Program-made: the position numbers and the translations under genes
Shown: positions 1 to 5,167 of the stretch, piece by piece
Layout of the letters: each line of letters opens with the position of its first letter
Numbering within the stretch: the first letter of the stretch is position 1
Notes under the pieces: model-generated
Database searches by the model: none
Seen by the model: only the letters and a program-made list of their open reading frames with translations
What the model was told of the DNA's origin: nothing
Assembly: GCA_005881495.1 (NCBI GenBank)
Contig: VBHI01000338.1
Span: forward strand, 1 to 6,670
From: Chloroflexota bacterium
GTDB taxonomy: Bacteria > Chloroflexota > Ktedonobacteria > Ktedonobacterales > Ktedonobacteraceae
Length of the DNA: 6,670 nucleotides
Direction of reading: 5' to 3'

Positions 1-2613
1 TCTGCCACACTGGAGCAGGTGGGAGGAAAAGGTGCTTCATTGGCACGCATGGCAGCGGCTGGCCTGCCTGTACCCCCGGGTTTTCACATCACCACGGCAG
101 CCTATCGCCGCTTTGTGACGGAGAATGGGCTGCAAGAGAAGATTCTGGCGGCTGTCTCCGGGGTTTCCGCCGCTGTCACTGCCGATCAGCCTGCCTCGCT
201 CGAAGAGGCATCAAGGCAGATAGGAAGGCTTTTCGCGAATAGTGTGATGCCGGATGATATTGCCGAGGCGATTCGCCAGGCGTATGCTGAACTTGGCGGA
301 GATGACCTGCCCGTCGCGGTGCGTTCCTCTGCCACCGCAGAAGACTTGCCTGAGCTGTCGTTTGCCGGTCAGCAGGAGACCTATCTCAACATGCATGGCG
401 CAGCGATGGTCCTGGAGGCAGTCAAACGCTGCTGGGCTTCGCTCTGGACCGCGCGGGCGATTGACTACCGCGCACGCCATCACATCGCACAAGAGGAGGT
501 GAGCCTGGCGGTGGTGGTCCAGGAACTGGTGCCTGCCGAGGCAGCAGGCATCCTCTTCACCGCCAATCCGCTGACCGGGGCACGCGACCAGGTAATGATC
601 AACGCTGCCTGGGGGCTGGGTGAGGCCATTGTCGGCGGGCAGGTCACGCCCGATACGGTCGTGGTTGACAGAGCAAGCGGGGCGATTACTGAACAGGAGA
701 TCAATAAGAAGGACGTGATGACCGTGCGTACCCGCGAAGGCACGCACGAGGAGCCGGTGCCGGCAGAGCGGCGCGCCCAGGCGGTACTCAGCCCGGCGCA
801 AGCTGCTGAACTTGCCCGCATTGGCGTGCAGATCGAGGACCTCTATGGCCAGCCAATGGATATCGAGTGGGCGCTCCACGATGGCCGCGTCTCCGTTGTG
901 CAAGCTCGCCCCATCACTGCATTACCTGCCTTGCCCGAGCCTGCTGCCAGGTCTCATGTGACACCAGCGGCAGAGTGGAAACTTCCCAACCCCAAGGGGA
1001 GCTATATACGTTCAGGCCCGTTGGAACTGCTGCCAGATCCGCTTTCCCCCCTATTTGCCACGCTCGGACTCCATTTTTGGGGCAGGGCTACTGGGGTGCT
1101 CTTAAAGAACCTGGGGCTGGAGTTTCCTGATGATCTCTTGATCACTATCAACGGATACGGCTACTACGACTTCTCCTTCACGCCTGCACAGACGGCAAAG
1201 TTGTTGCTCGCCCTGCCACGCCTCATCGCCACCTTACCGCGCCTGCTGCGCACCTCGCAGGCACGCTGGCAGAAGTCCCGTTCCAGGTATGCAAAGGTTG
1301 TCAACCGCTGGCAAACAACGGACCTGGTTACCGAGTCAGCCGTAGACCTGCTCAATGGTGTGCGCGAAATCACTGCCGAAGCGGCTCAGTACTACCTCTC
1401 TGTACAGACTGGCATCCTGCCGGGAGCGTATATGAGTGAGTTGCTCTTTACCATTGTGTACAACAGGTTTCTCAAGAAGCACAATGCTCCCTCTGCTCTG
1501 ACGTTTGTGCTAGGCTTTGACAGCGCGCCGATTCAGGCCGAGAAATCGCTGTATGACCTGGCGCAATGGGTACGCGGACAGCCTGAACTGGTGGCTGCGC
1601 TGGCGAACATGTCGAGCGAGCAGTTCACGACGGCGTATCGTGAACAGGCAGCACGAGCGGCGGCAGCGAACGGAGCATGGGCCGAATTCTGGCGGCGCCT
1701 GGCTGATCACCTGGCCCGTTACGGACATACCATCTATGATCTCGATTTTGCCAAAGCCGTGCTCGCTGATGACCCGGCGCCAGTCTTAGAAGCGCTCAAG
1801 TACTTCTTGAGCGGCAAGGCACCCGATCCCCACGCACGCCAGGAAGCAACGGCGGCGGCACGCGAGCAAGCGGTACAGACGATGCTCACACGAATGCGCG
1901 GAATGCGCCTGTCGCTGTTCCGGCGGCTGGTGGGGTGGGCTCAAAGCTTCGCCCCGCTGCGCGAAGATGCGCTGGCGGATGTGGGCCTGGGCTGGCCAGT
2001 GTTGCGCCGGATGCTGCGTGAGATCGGGCGGCGCCTGACCGGGGCGAACGTGATCGGCACGCCAGACGACGTATTCTGGCTGACGCTGGACGAATTGCAG
2101 GGGGCCGCAATGGCACTGGACGCGGGCCAACCACTAGCGGACTCTCATGCAATCGTGGCCGAGCGGCGTGCAACCTGGGAGAGTGAACGCGCTGTCACGC
2201 CGCCACCAAACCTGCCAATCAAGGGTGGGGCCCGCTTCCTGGGGATAGACTTCAGCAGTACGATGCCAGCTCGCGCCGACCAGCCCGAGGGCGATGTGCT
2301 GAAGGGGATCGCGGCCAGCCCTGGTCAAATCACTGGCCCGGCGCGAGTGATCGCGGGTCCCAACGAGTTTGATCAGATGCGACAGGGTGATATCCTGGTG
2401 GCAAGGATCACGACGCCCGCCTGGACGCCACTCTTTGCCCTTGCCGCGGGGGTCGTTACCGATGTGGGCGGTCCACTCAGCCACAGTTCCATCGTAGCCC
2501 GCGAGTATCATATTCCGGCTGTTCTGGGGACTGGCATGGCAACCGGGCGTCTGAGCAGTGGACAGCGTGTCACGGTCGATGGGGATGCCGGGACAGTCAC
2601 TGTATTCAGCTAA
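1..2613 (+). CDS. Rifampicin phosphotransferase-like / PEP-utilising enzyme (5'-truncated by window edge)
   Basis: Phosphotransferase with the domain order of rifampicin phosphotransferases: ATP-grasp, central helical substrate domain, C-terminal swivelling His domain. Family members use ATP to phosphorylate a substrate through a phospho-His, releasing AMP and phosphate. The frame is open from base 1 and the first residues already belong to the conserved VGGKGASL lysine motif (window codons 7-14), so the true start is upstream, probably by only 10-20 residues. The GTG at 19 is an internal valine. Further motifs are AVRSSATAEDLP (Arg at codon 108), GILFTANPLTG, and QARPIT (codons 301-306) closing the ATP-grasp domain. 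LKGIAASPG leads into the swivel domain, and GGPLSHSS carries the catalytic His at codon 828. About 870 codons are visible, close to the usual family length. There is no C-terminal PEP/pyruvate-binding barrel, so it is not a PEP synthase or PPDK. The central loop departs from the canonical rifampicin-binding motif, so the substrate is uncertain. Confidence 0.9.
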   Translation, partial: SATLEQVGGKGASLARMAAAGLPVPPGFHITTAAYRRFVTENGLQEKILAAVSGVSAAVTADQPASLEEASRQIGRLFANSVMPDDIAEAIRQAYAELGGDDLPVAVRSSATAEDLPELSFAGQQETYLNMHGAAMVLEAVKRCWASLWTARAIDYRARHHIAQEEVSLAVVVQELVPAEAAGILFTANPLTGARDQVMINAAWGLGEAIVGGQVTPDTVVVDRASGAITEQEINKKDVMTVRTREGTHEEPVPAERRAQAVLSPAQAAELARIGVQIEDLYGQPMDIEWALHDGRVSVVQARPITALPALPEPAARSHVTPAAEWKLPNPKGSYIRSGPLELLPDPLSPLFATLGLHFWGRATGVLLKNLGLEFPDDLLITINGYGYYDFSFTPAQTAKLLLALPRLIATLPRLLRTSQARWQKSRSRYAKVVNRWQTTDLVTESAVDLLNGVREITAEAAQYYLSVQTGILPGAYMSELLFTIVYNRFLKKHNAPSALTFVLGFDSAPIQAEKSLYDLAQWVRGQPELVAALANMSSEQFTTAYREQAARAAAANGAWAEFWRRLADHLARYGHTIYDLDFAKAVLADDPAPVLEALKYFLSGKAPDPHARQEATAAAREQAVQTMLTRMRGMRLSLFRRLVGWAQSFAPLREDALADVGLGWPVLRRMLREIGRRLTGANVIGTPDDVFWLTLDELQGAAMALDAGQPLADSHAIVAERRATWESERAVTPPPNLPIKGGARFLGIDFSSTMPARADQPEGDVLKGIAASPGQITGPARVIAGPNEFDQMRQGDILVARITTPAWTPLFALAAGVVTDVGGPLSHSSIVAREYHIPAVLGTGMATGRLSSGQRVTVDGDAGTVTVFS

Positions 2614-2625
2614 GAGCTGAAATAC
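2602..2625 (+). terminator. Hairpin over the stop codon, candidate terminator
   Basis: TTCAGCT (2605-2611) and AGCTGAA (2615-2621) form a perfect 7-bp stem with loop AAG. With one bulged A (2622) it extends by GTA/TAC to about 10 bp. The TAA stop of the upstream gene (2611-2613) lies in the stem and loop. A second small repeat, CAAGC/GCTTG (2630-2644) with four Ts in its loop, follows. There is no U-tract directly after the first stem, so it may be a weak or factor-assisted terminator, or only an mRNA 3'-end stabiliser. Confidence 0.4.
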
Positions 2626-2641
2626 CCTACAAGCTTTTGGC

Positions 2642-2670
2642 TTGACAATTCTCGTATAAGCTGGCACAAT
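2642..2670 (+). promoter_or_regulatory. Candidate sigma-70-type promoter (orphan leader)
   Basis: TTGACA at 2642-2647 is a perfect -35. After a 17-bp spacer comes CACAAT (2665-2670), a 4/6 match to the -10 consensus. Predicted transcription start is near 2677, exactly where the 8-bp hairpin begins. The leader leads to an AAGGAG ribosome binding site (2710-2715) but not to any full gene before the insertion element. My inference is that this was the original promoter of pheA. Confidence 0.5.
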
Positions 2671-2676
2671 CGACAG

Positions 2677-2695
2677 GTCGAAGCTTCGCTTCGAC
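2677..2695 (+). other. Perfect 8-bp hairpin at the predicted 5' end of the leader
   Basis: GTCGAAGC (2677-2684) pairs fully with GCTTCGAC (2688-2695) across a TTC loop. It lies 7 bases after the candidate -10, so in the transcript it would be a 5'-terminal stem, a known way to protect mRNA from decay. It could equally be a protein-binding palindrome. No U-tract follows on either strand, so it is not an intrinsic terminator. Confidence 0.5.
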
Positions 2696-2709
2696 AAAGT
2701 CATGCACGC

Positions 2710-2808
2710 AAGGAGAAAACAACAGTGATTGATCTTGTAGTCAGAAGTGTTCAAAGGTATTCATCTTCAGCATGTTTTTTCTGCTTGACACAAGGTGTAA
2801 AAGTATGA
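2710..2808 (+). other. Orphan ribosome binding site and 27-codon open frame
   Basis: AAGGAG (2710-2715) sits 9 bases before a GTG (2725), an ideal start signal, yet the frame ends after 27 codons at TGA 2806-2808, inside the promoter of the next operon. The encoded peptide (starting MIDLVVRSVQRY) resembles nothing I know. The best reading is the 5' end of a gene cut off by the insertion element, not a functional peptide. In another frame, TTG ATC (2729-2734) would line up with the second codons of pheA if the element were removed. Confidence 0.4.
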
Positions 2809-2814
2809 TAAAAT
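2785..2814 (+). promoter_or_regulatory. Promoter of the rhh-tnpB operon, probably leaderless
   Basis: TTGACA (2785-2790), an 18-bp spacer and TAAAAT (2809-2814) form a strong sigma-70-type promoter. The ATG of the RHH gene starts at 2821, about where transcription should begin, and no Shine-Dalgarno sequence precedes it. The mRNA is therefore probably leaderless. An alternative -10, TATGAT (2804-2809), would have only a 13-bp spacer and is less likely. Confidence 0.65.
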
Positions 2815-2820
2815 ACACCT
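2793..2820. promoter_or_regulatory. 7-bp inverted repeat over the -10 region, candidate RHH operator
   Basis: AGGTGTA (2793-2799) and TACACCT (2814-2820) are a perfect inverted repeat with 14 bases between the arms, so arm centres are 21 bp apart, two helical turns. The repeat lies in the -35/-10 spacer and between the -10 and the start codon. That is where an autorepressor would bind, and the first gene downstream is an RHH protein, a family that often binds such repeats. It could instead be the left-end hairpin recognised by the TnpA transposase. Confidence 0.45.
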
Positions 2821-2973
2821 ATGAAACAAGATGTTGTCACTACCAAGATTAAACGAGAAAGCTTGCGCAAGCTCAAGGCGATTGCCGCCTTGAAGCAAGA
2901 AACGATGCTCTCCGTCTTAGAGCGGCTTATCGATGCAGAATTGGAACGGACTATCAGGCAGGAAAAGAAGTAG
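2821..2973 (+). CDS. Small ribbon-helix-helix (CopG/Arc-like) DNA-binding protein
   Basis: A 50-residue protein with the pattern of a minimal RHH fold. Residues 5-12 (VVTTKIKR) alternate as in the DNA-contacting beta strand. Residues 13-26 (ESLRKLKAIAALKQ) form helix A, and residues 28-47 (TMLSVLERLIDAELERTIRQ) form helix B with a hydrophobic face. RHH proteins dimerise through the strand and bind short repeats, commonly repressing their own operon. The stop is separated from the tnpB ATG by only 2 bases and tnpB has a weak Shine-Dalgarno, so tnpB is probably translated by coupling. There is no RBS ahead of its own ATG, in keeping with a leaderless transcript. A role as regulator of tnpB is inferred from position and fold. 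A role in transposition-end binding or as an antitoxin-like protein is also possible. Confidence 0.75.
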   Translation: MKQDVVTTKIKRESLRKLKAIAALKQETMLSVLERLIDAELERTIRQEKK

Positions 2974-2975
2974 CC

Positions 2976-4223
2976 ATGAATCGTTCGCATGTGATCAGGC
3001 TCAATCCTACCCCAGAACAAGAGGTCTACTTTCGCAAGGCAAGTGGGGTTGCACGGCACGCCTATAATTGGGCACTAGCTCGCTGGAAAGAAGCAAGGGC
3101 AGAGGGCAAACGAGTCAAGATGAAAGACCTGAAGGCGGAATATAACAAGATCAAGGGCGAGCAATTTCCCTGGTGCTACGAAGTGACCAAGTGCGCTCCA
3201 GAACAAGCGTTTGCTGATTTGGGGCAAGCCTTCGCTAACTACTGGCGCATGAAAGAGGCAGGAACCCAGCCGAAGCTCAAACATCCACGCAAGGATAGAG
3301 AGGAAGCAGGCTTTCCGCATTTCAAGAGCAAGAAACGGGATAGGCATTCCTTCTACCTGAACAACGATAAGTTTCGCGTAGACGGCCATTGGATACTTAT
3401 CCCTAAACTCGGCAAGGTCAACATGACCGAAGAACTGCGCTTCCATGGCAAGATGATGAGCGCAACGATTTCCTACCGTGCAGGATGGTGGTTCGTCTCC
3501 ATTGCGGTCGAAGTGGAGCAGGAGACACCTACCCATAGCGGTGGAACGGTTGGGATAGACCTGGGCATTAAGGCACTGGCAACGCTCTCAGATGGCACAG
3601 TGTTTGAGAACCAAAAACACTATCGCCGCAACTTAGGGCGTATCCAAGGCTTAAGCAAAGGTCTCTCGCGCAAAGTAGAGGGCAGTCAGAACTGGTGGAA
3701 GAACACGAAGAAGCTGGCAAAAGCTCACTATCGCGTAGCAGGCGCTCGGCAGGATGTCTTGCACAAGATGTCCACGAAGGTGGCACGAACCTATGCCTTG
3801 ATTGGCCTGGAAGACCTTAATGTTAAAGGGATGCTTGCCAACCACCAGCTGGCACAAGCGGTGAGCGACGCTAGTTTCTTTGAGGTGAAGCGTCAGCTTC
3901 TCTACAAGGCTGAGCAGTACGGCAGCTACGTGCAACTGATAGACCGCTGGTTTCCCTCGTCGAAGACCTGCCACGTCTGTGGCTGGGTCAAGGAAGATTT
4001 AACTCTTGCTGACCGTGTCTGGGTGTGCGAACAGTGCGGTACCGTTCATGACCGCGATCTGAACGCTGCCATCATGGTCGCAACTGAAGCTCTCCGTCTG
4101 GTGACGGACGTTCCGGTAGTGGCTTCGTCGGAACGTAAAATCGCCTGTGGAGCGGAACGCTCTGGCTCTCTGTGCGCAGAGAGTGAAACGGTCTGCGGTG
4201 AAGCAGGTACGAAGGTGTTGTAA
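2976..4223 (+). CDS. tnpB: RNA-guided endonuclease TnpB (IS605 OrfB family), intact
   Basis: A TnpB nuclease of 415 residues, normal for the family. TnpB binds an omegaRNA made from the element's right end and cuts double-stranded DNA next to a short TAM, which helps the element persist at its site after excision. Domains are: N-terminal OrfB helix-turn-helix (about 1-45), the WED/REC-like region, and the RuvC core. RuvC-I is VGIDLGIK with Asp195, RuvC-II is IGLEDLNVKGM with Glu279, and RuvC-III is HDRDLNAA with Asp361 (Asp359 nearby). The zinc ribbon CHVC (332-335) / CEQC (351-354) lies between II and III. All key residues are present, so it is predicted active, unlike nuclease-dead TldR derivatives. 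The tail after about residue 370 is low in recognisable motifs and doubles as omegaRNA template. The RBS is weak (AGGA at 2960-2963, 12 bases from ATG), so translation is probably coupled to the RHH gene 2 bases upstream. No tnpA partner is present. Confidence 0.95.
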   Translation: MNRSHVIRLNPTPEQEVYFRKASGVARHAYNWALARWKEARAEGKRVKMKDLKAEYNKIKGEQFPWCYEVTKCAPEQAFADLGQAFANYWRMKEAGTQPKLKHPRKDREEAGFPHFKSKKRDRHSFYLNNDKFRVDGHWILIPKLGKVNMTEELRFHGKMMSATISYRAGWWFVSIAVEVEQETPTHSGGTVGIDLGIKALATLSDGTVFENQKHYRRNLGRIQGLSKGLSRKVEGSQNWWKNTKKLAKAHYRVAGARQDVLHKMSTKVARTYALIGLEDLNVKGMLANHQLAQAVSDASFFEVKRQLLYKAEQYGSYVQLIDRWFPSSKTCHVCGWVKEDLTLADRVWVCEQCGTVHDRDLNAAIMVATEALRLVTDVPVVASSERKIACGAERSGSLCAESETVCGEAGTKVL

Positions 4224-4236
4224 CATGTTTTACCAC
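4214..4236 (+). repeat. Imperfect inverted repeat at the right end of the element
   Basis: Centred on CATG (4224-4227), the sequence GTGTTGTAA...TTTTACCAC folds with AACATGTT as a perfect core and outer GTG/CAC pairing, with two mismatches and one G-T pair between. It overlaps the tnpB stop codon (4221-4223). In IS200/IS605 elements the transposase recognises subterminal imperfect hairpins, and this is the best candidate on the right side. It shares the string AAGGTGT (4212-4218) with the left repeat (2792-2798). It could also act as a weak transcription attenuator before pheA. Confidence 0.4.
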
Positions 4237-4241
4237 ATTTT

Positions 4242-4247
4242 AGGAAG
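4242..4247 (+). promoter_or_regulatory. Ribosome binding site of pheA inside the element's right end
   Basis: AGGAAG lies 8 bases before ATG 4256, a good Shine-Dalgarno that fixes the pheA start. An in-frame TAG at 4241-4243 prevents any longer reading frame. If the right boundary is at 4260, both this site and the ATG are provided by the mobile element. Confidence 0.7.
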
Positions 4248-4255
4248 CAGTAATT

Positions 4256-5125
4256 ATGATCAGGCCGTCAACAGAGCAGCAAGCTGAAGAAATAAGGGGA
4301 AGCAAAAGACTGTCCGTCGCATTTCAAGGCGAGCGGGGAGCTTTTAGCGATGAGGCAGTGAACATCTATTTCGGGGAGGAGGCCGAGCCATTTCCCTGTC
4401 GCAGTTTTGCCGAGGTCTTCCGGGCTGTCGCTGCGGGAGAAGTTGAATACGGCCTGGTACCGGTAGAAAATTCGCAGGCGGGCAGTATTAATGATGTGTA
4501 TGATTTGCTACGCCAGCATGACCTGTTTGTCATAGGAGAGATTAGCCATCCTGTCAATCACTGCCTGTTGTGTTTACCAGGACAACAGCTCAGCGACATT
4601 CGGCGAGTTATCTCGCATCCGCAGGCGCTGGCTCAGAGCGACCAGTTTCTCCGCGAACTTGGCGTGGAGATTGTGGCCACCTACGATACGGCGGGCAGCG
4701 CCAAGATGATCCGCGAAGAGAATCTTTTGGGTGTAGCAGCCGTTGCTGGCAGGGGAGCGGCGGAACTCTACCAGTTGGAGACGCTGGCTTGTGGTATCCA
4801 GACCATCAAAGATAACTACACACGGTTCATTGCATTGGGCCGGGAGCCTGCTCCACGACGCGAGGGTGAGGCCAAGACCATGCTGGTGATGGCGACGGCT
4901 CATCAACCCGGATCGCTGTATAACTGCCTGGGGATATTGGCGGCAAAGAAAATCAACTTGCTCAAACTGGAATCACGCCCTTCTCGCCAGCGTGCATGGG
5001 AATATGTCTTCTACCTGGACTTTGAAGGGCACCGCGATGATCCGGCAGTGCGCAGTGTGCTGGCAGACCTGGCCGGTCATACCACATTTTGTAAGGTGCT
5101 GGGATCGTTTGCGCGGAATGCGTGA
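4256..5125 (+). CDS. pheA: Prephenate dehydratase with ACT regulatory domain
   Basis: Converts prephenate to phenylpyruvate with loss of water and CO2, the committed step of phenylalanine synthesis, in the cytoplasm. The 289-residue protein is monofunctional, without a chorismate mutase domain. The catalytic PDT domain covers about residues 20-195, opening with VAFQGERGAFSDEA, containing VPVENSQAGSINDVYDLL, and ending with the conserved DNYTRF (TRF at 189-191). The ACT domain (about 208-285) has GSLY (219-222, usually GALY) and ESRP (239-242), the motifs that bind phenylalanine for feedback inhibition. The first 18 residues are a non-conserved, polar extension. The ATG at 4256 has a good RBS 8 bases upstream. 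The gene starts 32 bases after tnpB with no visible promoter of its own between, so it probably depends on transcription through the element. It converges with the oxidoreductase gene, leaving 42 bases between the two stops. Confidence 0.95.
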   Translation: MIRPSTEQQAEEIRGSKRLSVAFQGERGAFSDEAVNIYFGEEAEPFPCRSFAEVFRAVAAGEVEYGLVPVENSQAGSINDVYDLLRQHDLFVIGEISHPVNHCLLCLPGQQLSDIRRVISHPQALAQSDQFLRELGVEIVATYDTAGSAKMIREENLLGVAAVAGRGAAELYQLETLACGIQTIKDNYTRFIALGREPAPRREGEAKTMLVMATAHQPGSLYNCLGILAAKKINLLKLESRPSRQRAWEYVFYLDFEGHRDDPAVRSVLADLAGHTTFCKVLGSFARNA

Positions 5126-5167
5126 AGAAGCGCGCGTCTGGATGAGCAATGTGTGGTTGATGTGTAG

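Larger units (their letters stand above)
2734..4260 (+). mobile_element. TnpB-only IS200/IS605-type element (IS1341-like) carrying an RHH gene; boundaries inferred
   Basis: The element is recognised from an intact tnpB with omegaRNA-like hairpins at its 3' end, squeezed between an orphan promoter/RBS and pheA. No tnpA (Y1 HUH transposase) is present in the window, so any movement would need a transposase supplied in trans. Ends are inferred. On the left, TTGAT at 2729-2733 equals the target/TAM known for ISDra2. On the right, ATGAT at 4256-4260 resembles it, as right cleavage sites in this family usually resemble the left one. No terminal inverted repeats or target duplication are expected for this family. 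An alternative left end nearer 2780 cannot be excluded. Existence of the element is well supported; the exact boundaries are not. Confidence 0.55.
4108..4260 (+). ncRNA. Predicted omegaRNA (reRNA) scaffold in the 3' end of tnpB and right end
   Basis: Three consecutive perfect hairpins lie in the last part of tnpB: ACGTTCCG/CGGAACGT (4108-4115 with 4129-4136, 13-base loop), GAGCG/CGCTC (4150-4154 with 4158-4162, GAA loop) and CTCTCTG/CAGAGAG (4166-4172 with 4177-4183, TGCG loop). CGCAGA (4175-4180) can alternatively pair with TCTGCG (4192-4197). Such crowding is unusual for coding DNA and matches the known location of omegaRNA scaffolds, on the same strand and overlapping the tnpB 3' end. The last stem would be the imperfect repeat at 4214-4236. 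The guide would follow the element's right end, in pheA. The 5' limit of the RNA is not determined and may lie further upstream. Confidence 0.6.

Noticed and set aside
19..21. GTG as the start of the phosphotransferase gene
   Set aside because: It encodes the valine of the conserved VGGKGAS motif and the frame is open to base 1, so the real start is outside the window.
211..903. Long minus-strand open frame opposite the phosphotransferase gene (also 2134-2754 minus)
   Set aside because: The products look like composition-driven antisense translations rich in His, Arg and Cys with no motif. The plus-strand frame has clear family motifs throughout.
2725..2808. 27-codon frame with good RBS as a real small protein
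   Set aside because: It runs into the -35/-10 region of the next operon and ends there. It is better explained as a gene start interrupted by the element.
2976..4223. Nuclease-dead TnpB-derived repressor (TldR-like)
   Set aside because: Asp195, Glu279 and Asp361 and all four zinc-ribbon cysteines are present, so an active nuclease is predicted.
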